Shown here: one piece after another, positions 17,388 through 24,903 of the stretch
How positions within the stretch are numbered: position 1 is the first letter of the stretch
How the letters are laid out: each line of letters starts with the position of its first letter
NCBI GenBank assembly: GCA_018399255.1
Contig: JAGYPA010000005.1
Location: forward strand, 1-64,000
Direction of reading: 5' to 3'
Length of the DNA stretch: 64,000 nt
DNA from: Spirochaetales bacterium
GTDB taxonomy: Bacteria; Spirochaetota; Spirochaetia; JABMQR01
Notes under the pieces: model-generated
The model's input: only the letters and a program-made list of their open reading frames with translations
What the model was told of the DNA's origin: nothing
The model's database searches: none
Program-made: the position numbers and the translations under genes

Positions 17388-18584
17388 ATGGATATGCAAG
17401 TTTCTGAAAGAATTTCCTCTGTCTCGGAATCCCCGATCCGCAAGCTCAGTCCATTGGCGAATGCGGCAAAGGCTCGGGGAATACATGTATATCACCTGAA
17501 CATAGGCCAGCCTGATATTGAAACTCCTGCAGGAGTTATTGATGCGGTAAAAAATATAGACATGAAAGTGCTCGCCTACGGTCCGTCGGAGGGGCTTCCT
17601 GAGTATCGCACCGCACTCCCCGGCTATTACCGCAAATTCGGTCTGGACCTTGATCCTGAGGATATTCTCGTTACAACGGCAGGCAGTGAGGCAATATTTT
17701 TTACATTCCTTTCTCTCTGTGACCATGGAGACGAGATAATCATACCGGAGCCGTATTATACCAATTTCGGTACCATGGCTAAAATCGCCGGAATTACGGT
17801 TGTTCCGGTGACCACCCGGCTGGAAGATGGGTTTCTGCTTCCTGACCCGTCGGAGTTTGAAAAAAAAATTACCAGTCGGACAAAGGCTATCCTCTTCAAC
17901 AGTCCCAGCAATCCAACCGGTACGGTCTATTCCCGTGAAATGGTCGAGGCTTTGGTTGATATAGCCGTCCGGCGTAATCTTTTTCTTATATCGGATGAGG
18001 TTTACCGTGAGTTTATCTATGATGGGGGTGAATACTGCAGTATTTTACAGTATCCGGAAATAGCTGACCGCGCAGTTGTCGTCGACAGTATATCGAAAAG
18101 GTATAGTATGTGCGGAGCCCGGGTCGGTGCGATTATTTGCAGAAACAGGGATATAACCCATCAGATTCTCAAACTGGCGCAGGCGCGGCTGTGTCCGCCG
18201 ACGATTGAGCAGATAGCTGCGAAGGCTGCCCTGGAAACTCCTGATTCTTACAACGCTGAGGTGCTGCAGGAGTATCGTGAACGCCGCGATATTCTTGTCG
18301 AAGCTCTGCAGGATATACCGGGAGTAAGCTGCTCGCGTCCCGGCGGAGCATTCTACTTGATTGCCAGGCTTCCGGTTGAGGATGCCGAGGATTTTGCCTG
18401 CTTCCTGCTTAATGATTTTTCTCTTGACGGGGCCACGGTTATGGTGGCTCCGGCTGCTGGATTCTATATTACCGAAGGTTTGGGCAAGGATGAAGTCAGA
18501 ATTGCGTATGTACTGAAGCGTGAGGATTTGCTGCAGGCTGCCGCTGTTATCAGGGCAGGGCTGAAAGCCTATCAGGCCCGATAG
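17388..18584 (+). CDS. PLP-dependent class I aminotransferase
   Basis: A 398-residue fold-type I aminotransferase (aspartate aminotransferase superfamily). PLP-binding residues are clear: N175 (NSPSNPTGTV), D203 with a tyrosine close by (ISDEVYREF), and the Schiff-base K237 (SISKRYSMCGARVG). The substrate carboxylate is expected to bind an Arg in the carboxyl domain; RIAY (near 375) is the usual position. GAR after the Lys is typical. The ATG at 17388 has AGGAG 6-7 nt upstream. Substrate (Asp, Ala or aromatic) cannot be settled from sequence. It lies between prs and the convergent NusG paralogue. Confidence 0.9.
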   Translation: MDMQVSERISSVSESPIRKLSPLANAAKARGIHVYHLNIGQPDIETPAGVIDAVKNIDMKVLAYGPSEGLPEYRTALPGYYRKFGLDLDPEDILVTTAGSEAIFFTFLSLCDHGDEIIIPEPYYTNFGTMAKIAGITVVPVTTRLEDGFLLPDPSEFEKKITSRTKAILFNSPSNPTGTVYSREMVEALVDIAVRRNLFLISDEVYREFIYDGGEYCSILQYPEIADRAVVVDSISKRYSMCGARVGAIICRNRDITHQILKLAQARLCPPTIEQIAAKAALETPDSYNAEVLQEYRERRDILVEALQDIPGVSCSRPGGAFYLIARLPVEDAEDFACFLLNDFSLDGATVMVAPAAGFYITEGLGKDEVRIAYVLKREDLLQAAAVIRAGLKAYQAR

Positions 18585-18685
18585 GAAGCCTGCACTGCCA
18601 CCTTGGTTCTGTGTTTGTGCAGTTACCCCCTGGAGAGGTTGAGTTACCAGTTTGTGCAGCTGCCTGAAAGGGTTGTTTGAAAGAG

Positions 18686-19240
18686 TTATCTGGATGTGGA
18701 GCCTGGGGGCCTGGTAAGCTCTTCATATTCAAAATCGATAACAAAGTTCTTATCATGCAGCAGGAAGCGGACCCTTGCCCTGCGCTTGCGCCGGTCAACC
18801 TTGATAATCGTGCCCTCACAATCTTTCAGCGGACCGGACAGAGCTACAACCCGGTTGTTTTTGTCAAAAGTGACCAGCGATCTTCTGGTATTCTCTCCCG
18901 ATGCCGTCAGCCGCATCAGCAGCTCCCGGTCGTTGTCAGAAAGGGGCACAAGTTTTCCGTCTCTGTCCTTGATAAAACGGATAAATCCCGGAGTCCTTCG
19001 GAGCATCATCCTTGAATCAGGATGCAGCTCATCACAGATAAGAAAAACATAACTTGGGAAAATGGGTTTTATGGTAGGGATAAAACGCCCCCTGCGGCGA
19101 AGGGTCATGGTCCTCTTCGGAATTACCAGTTGATAGTCAATATCACCTTTAGTAAGATTGATGACATGCTTTCGATAGATGTCCTCTTTCCCGGTAAGGA
19201 CCTGTATCAAATAAATACTGCTGTAAGCATCAATTTTCAT
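18686..19240 (-). CDS. NusG-family specialised transcription factor (LoaP/UpxY-like paralogue)
   Basis: The 184-residue protein has a NusG amino domain (about 1-105; YLIQVLTGKEDIYRKHV, VIPKRTMTLRRRGRF, IFPSYVFLICDE, TPGFIRFI) that binds RNA polymerase. A KOW domain follows at the carboxyl end (about 130-180; VVALSGPLKDCEGTIIKVDR, then RARVRFLL). It departs from core NusG: the basic MTLRRRGRF loop and missing acidic features fit specialised paralogues such as LoaP, which are known in Firmicutes, Actinobacteria and Spirochaetes and prevent termination in long polysaccharide or secondary-metabolite operons. Its neighbour across one GNAT gene is the pelEFG operon, whose leader has a terminator-like hairpin. 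A role in pel antitermination is inferred. No second NusG gene in the window allows a direct comparison. Confidence 0.78.
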   Translation of the reverse strand: MKIDAYSSIYLIQVLTGKEDIYRKHVINLTKGDIDYQLVIPKRTMTLRRRGRFIPTIKPIFPSYVFLICDELHPDSRMMLRRTPGFIRFIKDRDGKLVPLSDNDRELLMRLTASGENTRRSLVTFDKNNRVVALSGPLKDCEGTIIKVDRRKRRARVRFLLHDKNFVIDFEYEELTRPPGSTSR

Positions 19241-19274
19241 GCCTGTACCCTGTTAAGCTTACGCTTACGCATGC

Positions 19275-19802
19275 TCATAATCCGTCAGCTTCAGAAAAAG
19301 ATTTTTCCCACCACTGAATATCATGGTATTTTCCAAACTTATAGCCTGATTCGGTGAAATACCCCGCCTTTCTGAAACCGAAACGTTCATGAAGCGATGC
19401 CGAAGAGGGATTGGGGACAGCCAGGCAGGCATAGGCACGATGGACAGGATCTGCACAGCTTGAGAGTTCGCTGAAAAGCAGGGAATACAGTCCTGACCCT
19501 GCCGCTCTGCCGGTATAATCTGGATGGACAAAAATGCTGGTCTCCACGGAAGGTGCATAACCGGCTTTTTCTCGAAAGCGGCTGCTTGAGGTATACCCTA
19601 TCACCCTGCTGCCGAAACAGGCGGCGATTACCTTATGGCGGCTTGCCGGATCAAACGTGCTGAACCATAATTCCCGGTTCTCAAGAGATACCGGTTCCAA
19701 CTCGAACACTACAGCCGAATTGATGATATAATAATTATAAATTTCTGTTATTGCAGGAAGATCGGCTCTTTCCGCATATCGGAAGCTGAATGGCTCGCTC
19801 AT
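19275..19802 (-). CDS. GNAT-family N-acetyltransferase (PAT/bar-like)
   Basis: The 175-residue protein looks like phosphinothricin-type acetyltransferases: FRYAERADLPAITEIYNYYI at the start, the acetyl-CoA loop region VHPDYTGRAAGSGLYSLL and the late block SASLHERFGFRKAGYF, then GKYHDIQWWEK. Family members acetylate small amines or amino-acid analogues (methionine sulfone, phosphinothricin-like compounds). I place the start at 19802; an alternative TTG at 19853 would read through repeat A. It lies 34 nt upstream of the NusG paralogue on the same strand and may share its transcript. Substrate unknown. Confidence 0.85.
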   Translation of the reverse strand: MSEPFSFRYAERADLPAITEIYNYYIINSAVVFELEPVSLENRELWFSTFDPASRHKVIAACFGSRVIGYTSSSRFREKAGYAPSVETSIFVHPDYTGRAAGSGLYSLLFSELSSCADPVHRAYACLAVPNPSSASLHERFGFRKAGYFTESGYKFGKYHDIQWWEKSFSEADGL

Positions 19803-19842
19803 GAAGCCATTGTACGGATTTTCATTAATTTTGAATAGGTGT

Positions 19843-19874
19843 GGCTCTTGCAAAAAGCAAGAGCGACGTTTTGG
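19843..19874. repeat. Dispersed repeat family A, partial copy
   Basis: Carries only the first hairpin, GGCTCTTGCAAAAAGCAAGA and the following GCGACGTTTTGG, identical to the copy before gatC. It lies between the GNAT gene and the pel operon leader. Confidence 0.75.
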
Positions 19875-19919
19875 TTTTCACAAATAAATCCAGAGATTAT
19901 GGGGTCATGTCAGATTACC

Positions 19920-19962
19920 GTGTCAGATACTTTTTTTACAGAATAGTGTCTGACACTTTTTT
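19920..19962 (+). terminator. Hairpin plus T-run in the pelE leader (possible attenuator)
   Basis: GTGTCAGA (19920-19927) pairs with TCTGACAC (19949-19956), loop 21 nt, followed by six T. It stands about 145 nt before the pelE start. If pel transcription begins upstream of it, this is a leader terminator and a plausible target for the nearby NusG paralogue. If it begins downstream, it merely insulates pelE. Confidence 0.55.
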
Positions 19963-20033
19963 ATATGGAAAACAGATACGATATAGGCTATAGTAAAATA
20001 TCGGTGCATGTCTCTTACCCCGGACGCTCTGTG

Positions 20034-20072
20034 TTCGCAGAGATTATTCGCAGAGATTGTTCGCAGAGATGC
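20034..20072 (+). repeat. 13-bp tandem repeats before pelE
   Basis: Three direct copies of TTCGCAGAGATTR-like units (20034-20046, 20047-20059, 20060-20072) lie in the presumed pelE 5' leader, about 34 nt before the ATG. A role as an RNA or protein binding array is possible but untested. Confidence 0.7.
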
Positions 20073-20105
20073 CGGCAAGGCTGCTGAAAAGGAGAGCAGA
20101 AACAG

Positions 20106-21203
20106 ATGACCAGCGAATCCCGCAAACTGACCAGTCAGGAAGAATCTCAGCAGCTCTACTTTTCGCTGCAGAAAATCCCCTGGATTTATCCCCTGATCAT
20201 GGTTATACTTTCGCTGCTGGACCTTGCGCTGCTTTTTATCTATTACCGGCTGCAGTATATTGAAGGCAGAACGGTGCTGCCCCAGCTGCTGACGGTGCAT
20301 GCTGCGATATTTGCGGGAGTAGTTATCCTCCGGCGCACATCGTCACCCCAGACACGGGAAATATCTCCCCTTATCCTGCTGCTTCTACCGGGAATTGGGA
20401 GCCTGCTTTTCAGTACCACCTATCTTGCCCTCTTTTTTCTGGGATCCAGAATTAAAAAAGATCAGTTCCATCATTCGTTTAAGGATCATGATGTTGAGTA
20501 TCAGAAAAGTCTGAAAGTAGATATGAGCCAGGTGGGCCGGTTGATGGACCTTGGCGGCGTCTTCACCTTTTCAGATTCCATAAACAAAAAAAGTGTAATT
20601 GTTGATCTTCTTTCGGGTGATGTCTCGGCCAATGCCCGCATACTCAAGCAGGGGCTGGGAGATCCGGACCCGGAAGTGGTTCACTATACTGCATCAACAA
20701 TAAACTATCTGGAAGAACGGTATGAGCGGGCTATCCAGAAGGCACGGGCAAAATGTGTTGATGAACTCTCAAGGGAATGCCTCTATCATGTGGCTGCTCT
20801 TTACGGAAATTATATGGGTTCCGGGCTTCTGGAGGAGGATATTCTGCCGATATATAGGGCCAGTTATATTCAGGTGCTTGAGTTGGCTGAGAAAGAGTAT
20901 GGAGCGGATGCAGAGGTTTTAAGGCTGCTTATTTCCGCATACCTGGATAATGGAAACATTGATAAGGCTGAGGAAATTCTGCAGAGGGCATTGTCCCTGT
21001 ATCCCGATGACACAGGTATCAGGTTTGCCGAAATGAAATACTATTTCCGCCGCAGCCGCCTGCATGATGTTCGTAGAACAGCTGAGATTATTAATAAGAG
21101 GTATACCGATCTGTCCCCGGCTGAAAAAGAAATTATAGATTTCTGGCTCGGGAAGGGCGAAGGCAAAAGCTATAAAGACTGGACGGAGGGGCACCTGGCA
21201 TGA
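20106..21203 (+). CDS. pelE: PelE-like membrane/TPR protein of the Pel polysaccharide machine
   Basis: The 365-residue protein starts with about three membrane segments (about 25-47, 55-75, 85-112; PLIMVILSLLDLALLFIYY, then LILLLLPGIGSLLFSTTYLA). A cytoplasmic helical-repeat region follows with HEAT/TPR character (GDPDPEVVHYTASTINYLEE; then LLISAYLDNGNIDKAEEILQ). In Pel systems PelE docks PelF to the membrane synthase together with PelD. Assignment is by architecture and by its place directly before pelF and pelG, since PelE sequences are poorly conserved. AAGGAGAG precedes the ATG. The last codons overlap the pelF start (ATGA). Confidence 0.75.
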   Translation: MTSESRKLTSQEESQQLYFSLQKIPWIYPLIMVILSLLDLALLFIYYRLQYIEGRTVLPQLLTVHAAIFAGVVILRRTSSPQTREISPLILLLLPGIGSLLFSTTYLALFFLGSRIKKDQFHHSFKDHDVEYQKSLKVDMSQVGRLMDLGGVFTFSDSINKKSVIVDLLSGDVSANARILKQGLGDPDPEVVHYTASTINYLEERYERAIQKARAKCVDELSRECLYHVAALYGNYMGSGLLEEDILPIYRASYIQVLELAEKEYGADAEVLRLLISAYLDNGNIDKAEEILQRALSLYPDDTGIRFAEMKYYFRRSRLHDVRRTAEIINKRYTDLSPAEKEIIDFWLGKGEGKSYKDWTEGHLA

Positions 21204-22720
21204 GACCTGAACCTGATGAACTCTATCGGGGTGTTCTTGACCCGCTCAACACCAGGCACTGGGGCAAGCCGGATACAGATCTTTCTCCCGACGGGAAAAC
21301 CATCTGCCTGATACTGGAAGGCGCCTACCCCTATATATCCGGAGGCGTCTCGTCATGGGTGCAGCAGCTTGCCACCCGGATGAAGGAGTACCGTTTCAAG
21401 ATTCTTACCATCATGGCGTCGGATGAGGAGGAGATGAAGGTCAGGTACACGTTTCCTGATAATGTTATCGAGTTCAGGACGATATTCCTGTTTGAATATC
21501 TCAACCTCAAGCAGGAAAGATTCCGTAAGCGGATTCTTCTGACAGACGAGGAGCGCGGGCAGCTGAGAAAATTTATCCTTTTCGATACGACCGTCGACTG
21601 GAGGATTATCACCAATCTTATCTGCCGGCCGGATAAGATCGGCAATACCATCGATTTTCTGATGAGTTATGATTTTTTTGATGAACTGCAGATTTTATAT
21701 GACAAGAAATATGAAGGAGAGGGGTTCAATATCTTTTTCTGGACATTTCGTTCGATGCTGGCTACGCTGATCTGTGTTATGCAGCAGAAGATGCCGAAAG
21801 CGGATCTCTATCATGCGATATCGACCGGATATGCCGGACTCATGGGTTTGATAGGCAGGTTCACGTACAACAAACCGTTTCTGCTCACCGAGCACGGGAT
21901 TTATGCCAGGGAGAGGGAAGAGGAAATTCTCAAGGCTGACTGGGTGCAGGGAGTCTATAAACAGCTCTGGATAGAATACTTTTATTTTCTCTCAGTCGGC
22001 GCGTATAAATCGGCGGATAAGGTCATATCGCTGTTCCCGCATAACCGGGAGATTCAGGTATCGCTGGGGGTTTCTCGGGAGAAGGCGCTGGTAATTCCCA
22101 ACGGGGTGGATGACAGCGGGTTTCCTAAGCATAAGGAGCCCCATGCGGGGATAAATGTTGCGGCAATTCTGCGGGTAGTTCCCATCAAGGATGTAAAAAC
22201 CCTCATCAGGGCGTTTAATTTTGTTGTGCGTTCTCATCCTGAAGCACATCTCCTGATGATCGGGCCATCGGATGAGAACAAAGAGTATGCCCAGGAGTGC
22301 CGGAATCTGATTGAGGATCTCGGGCTGAATGACTCTATCACCTTTACCGGGCAGGTTAATATTAAGGAGTATCTGCCCAAAATTGACATGATTGTGCTTA
22401 CTTCGATTTCCGAGGCGCAGCCGCTGGTAATTCTGGAAGCGTATGCGAGTGCAATTCCGGTGATAGCCACAGACGTGGGTTCCTGCCGGGATCTGGTTGA
22501 GGGTATCGATGATGATTTCGGACCGGGAGGGATTATTACCCGGCCGGTATCGCCAAAGGAAACGGCGCATGCTATTATAGCACTCTGTGAAGACCCGGCG
22601 TTGAGAATTACGATGGGTGAGAACGGACTTGCCCGAACCCGGAAATATTACGGCAGCTCTATGGTGTTCCGGACCTACTCCCGGATTTATGAACAGATTC
22701 TAGATGATGAGATTTTTTAG
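21200..22720 (+). CDS. pelF: PelF, GT4 glycosyltransferase of Pel synthesis
   Basis: The 506-residue cytosolic glycosyltransferase has the PelF-specific amino half (ILEGAYPYISGGVSSWVQQL; DLYHAISTGYAGLMG; FLLTEHGIYARERE) and a GT4 carboxyl half with the EX7E-type nucleotide-sugar motif (SISEAQPLVILEAYASAIPV). In Pel systems it polymerises UDP-N-acetyl-hexosamine into the exopolysaccharide at the inner membrane. Length and motifs match the family well. It overlaps pelE by 4 nt and abuts pelG with no gap (TAGATG), so pelEFG is one tightly coupled operon. Confidence 0.95.
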   Translation: MRPEPDELYRGVLDPLNTRHWGKPDTDLSPDGKTICLILEGAYPYISGGVSSWVQQLATRMKEYRFKILTIMASDEEEMKVRYTFPDNVIEFRTIFLFEYLNLKQERFRKRILLTDEERGQLRKFILFDTTVDWRIITNLICRPDKIGNTIDFLMSYDFFDELQILYDKKYEGEGFNIFFWTFRSMLATLICVMQQKMPKADLYHAISTGYAGLMGLIGRFTYNKPFLLTEHGIYAREREEEILKADWVQGVYKQLWIEYFYFLSVGAYKSADKVISLFPHNREIQVSLGVSREKALVIPNGVDDSGFPKHKEPHAGINVAAILRVVPIKDVKTLIRAFNFVVRSHPEAHLLMIGPSDENKEYAQECRNLIEDLGLNDSITFTGQVNIKEYLPKIDMIVLTSISEAQPLVILEAYASAIPVIATDVGSCRDLVEGIDDDFGPGGIITRPVSPKETAHAIIALCEDPALRITMGENGLARTRKYYGSSMVFRTYSRIYEQILDDEIF

Positions 22721-24847
22721 ATGGCTGGTATAGGTTTTTCCCTGCGCAAGATGATGAGTGAAAAAAACACCTATGGCACTCAGGTTCGGGCCTGGTTCCA
22801 CACCTCGATTGTTGCTGCCGGTCCATGGGTTATCAGTATTCTGACCATCAATCTGCTGCTCTATTTTTCTCGCCGCTGGGATATTCCTTTTGTCGAAAGG
22901 GAACTGCTCATTTCCACGATTATTTATTCGACACTTTTTTCTCAGCTGATAACTGCGCCGTTTCAGATGCTGATGACCCGTTATATCGCGGACCGGATCT
23001 TCAGCAGCGAGCTTGAATATATTAAACCCTCCTTCTGGGGGGTGAGTCTGCTTATGCTGCTGCTGGGTTTCGGTATGGCACTGCTGTTTTACTGGAATTC
23101 CGGTCTGCCCCTTGTGTATGTCTATCTTGCGGTAGCTCTTTTTCTGCTGCTGACAGTTATGTGGATGCTGATGGTCTATCTTTCCACGCTGCGGAACTTC
23201 AAGCTGGTTACGGCGTCAAATCTCATCGGGGCTCTGGTAACTTTTGGTGCGGTCGTCCTGTTTTCCGGCAGTCCTGTCTACTTTCGTGAAATGAGCGGAA
23301 CCACCAATCTTCTGCTGGCCTATCTGCTGGGAATTTTCATGATTCTGCTCTTTTTGCTGGTGGTTTTTCTGGCAGAGCTCAGTGAGGATAATGGAAAGAT
23401 TTTTCATTTCATCCGGTATTTTCATGCGGTACCCAGCTTGTGGCCTATCGGCCTCTTTTATACGGCTTCTCTTTGGATTGATAATGTTCTTATGTGGTTT
23501 TCGCCAATCAGTATCGATCTTTACGGGGTGTTCCGCTATGCTCCTGCCTATGATATTGCGACATTCTATGCCTACCTGATTACCCTGCCGGCAACGATGA
23601 TGTTCATGGTTCTCATTGAAACAGACTTCTACGGCAAATGCCGCGAGTTCTATCTGGCGGTGCTCGAGAATGCCGAGCTCCAGGAACTGAGGAATTACAG
23701 CCGACGCATGCGGGAATCGTTGTTTCAGGATGTCCTGAAGACTTTTGAGGTGCAGCTGTTTATTACGGTTCTGGTTATTGTGCTTTCTCCTACATTGTTT
23801 CCGTTTCTCAATATATCCGAGGGAGTCAGAAAGATTTTCACGATTTACGCCCTGGGAGCTTTGTGCAATTCGTTTGTGCTGATATTTCTCCAGGTGCTGC
23901 TCTATATTGGAGAGCGTAATCGTGCTCTGGCACTGGCTGTCATCTTTTTTCTCTCAAATCTGCTGTTTACGTATATATCGATTGGTCTGGGGGAGGCGTA
24001 TTACGGGACCGGTTTTTTCATGGCCGGATTTGTATCGATGCTTTTCGGGGCGTTTATCTCATACCACAGCTACTTTCGTATTATCCCGCACACGTTTATG
24101 ACCCAGCCGGTATATACCCGGACCAAAAAGAAAATTTTTGAGAAAGTGGAAGAATGGATTGATGAGCGGAGATCTGCACGGGATGCTTTCGAGCTTAATC
24201 TGCTGCGAAAGAAACATATTGAGCGATCTGTCATTGCTTCTCAAAATATTCAGGCAGAGGAAAGCAAGCGGGCTGGTGTCGGGACGGGAACGGGAATGGG
24301 AACGGGAACGGGAACTGCGGGGAATGCAGGAGCAGGAGCGGCTGCAGGAGCAGGAGTTGCAGCAAAAGTGGGAAATACAGCTGCAGCGGACGGGGTAAGA
24401 ACCCTTGCGGCAGCGCTCGCCGATGGAAAGAAGCCGATTCCCCTCTATGATGGATCGATGCCGGGAGAAAGTTCCGCTGCAGATGGCGAATCAGCCTCCG
24501 AGGTATTTTCAGGGACAGGCGCAGGGACAGGAGATTCAGAAGGGGCAATCGATCGGGCTGCTGACGCGCAAGTTCAGGAGTCTGCTTCTGTAACCGCATC
24601 AGCACCAGCAGCGGGGCCTGCAGAAGCAGATGGACCCGCAGCGGCGGGGTCAGCAGAGGCAGCCGGACGAGCACCAGCAGCAGCGGCGGTTGTTTCAGCT
24701 CCTGTTTCAGATGAGAAGAGTTCACCTCATTTTTCACAATACGCAACTGTCGGGAGGACTTCTCCTGATCCGGTTTTCGCTACGGCTGCCCGGCGGTATA
24801 TGAGAAAAAACTATCGCTATCTCAGGAACAGACGGAAGCTGCCGTGA
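22721..24847 (+). CDS. pelG: PelG, Pel membrane transporter, with long low-complexity tail
   Basis: The amino 480 residues are a canonical PelG: MAGIGFSLRKMM, HTSIVAAGPWVISIL and about twelve membrane helices of the MOP flippase type. PelG exports or supports export of the growing Pel chain. PelG proteins usually end near residue 450-460. This one is 708 residues because of an added cytoplasmic tail. First comes a charged helical stretch (about 470-515), then a Gly/Thr/Ala-rich run (GTGTGMGTGTGTAGNAGAG from about 525) and Ala/Glu/Pro-rich sequence to about 675. It ends with a basic finish (RRYMRKNYRYLRNRRKLP). Repeats in the DNA (GGAACG-type) suggest replication slippage. The basic end could still touch membrane or nucleic acid. 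The convergent DUF2194 gene ends 56 nt away. Confidence 0.93.
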   Translation: MAGIGFSLRKMMSEKNTYGTQVRAWFHTSIVAAGPWVISILTINLLLYFSRRWDIPFVERELLISTIIYSTLFSQLITAPFQMLMTRYIADRIFSSELEYIKPSFWGVSLLMLLLGFGMALLFYWNSGLPLVYVYLAVALFLLLTVMWMLMVYLSTLRNFKLVTASNLIGALVTFGAVVLFSGSPVYFREMSGTTNLLLAYLLGIFMILLFLLVVFLAELSEDNGKIFHFIRYFHAVPSLWPIGLFYTASLWIDNVLMWFSPISIDLYGVFRYAPAYDIATFYAYLITLPATMMFMVLIETDFYGKCREFYLAVLENAELQELRNYSRRMRESLFQDVLKTFEVQLFITVLVIVLSPTLFPFLNISEGVRKIFTIYALGALCNSFVLIFLQVLLYIGERNRALALAVIFFLSNLLFTYISIGLGEAYYGTGFFMAGFVSMLFGAFISYHSYFRIIPHTFMTQPVYTRTKKKIFEKVEEWIDERRSARDAFELNLLRKKHIERSVIASQNIQAEESKRAGVGTGTGMGTGTGTAGNAGAGAAAGAGVAAKVGNTAAADGVRTLAAALADGKKPIPLYDGSMPGESSAADGESASEVFSGTGAGTGDSEGAIDRAADAQVQESASVTASAPAAGPAEADGPAAAGSAEAAGRAPAAAAVVSAPVSDEKSSPHFSQYATVGRTSPDPVFATAARRYMRKNYRYLRNRRKLP

Positions 24848-24903
24848 TGGAGCGGTGCGGAGAAGGGGATGGGATCTGCAGATACTGTCGGATCGTATGC
24901 TTT

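Noticed and set aside
24231-24746. 171-residue minus-strand frame opposite the pelG tail
   Set aside because: It is a shadow of the low-complexity tail: Leu/Pro/Gln-rich composition only mirrors the GC-rich repeats; no ribosome site.
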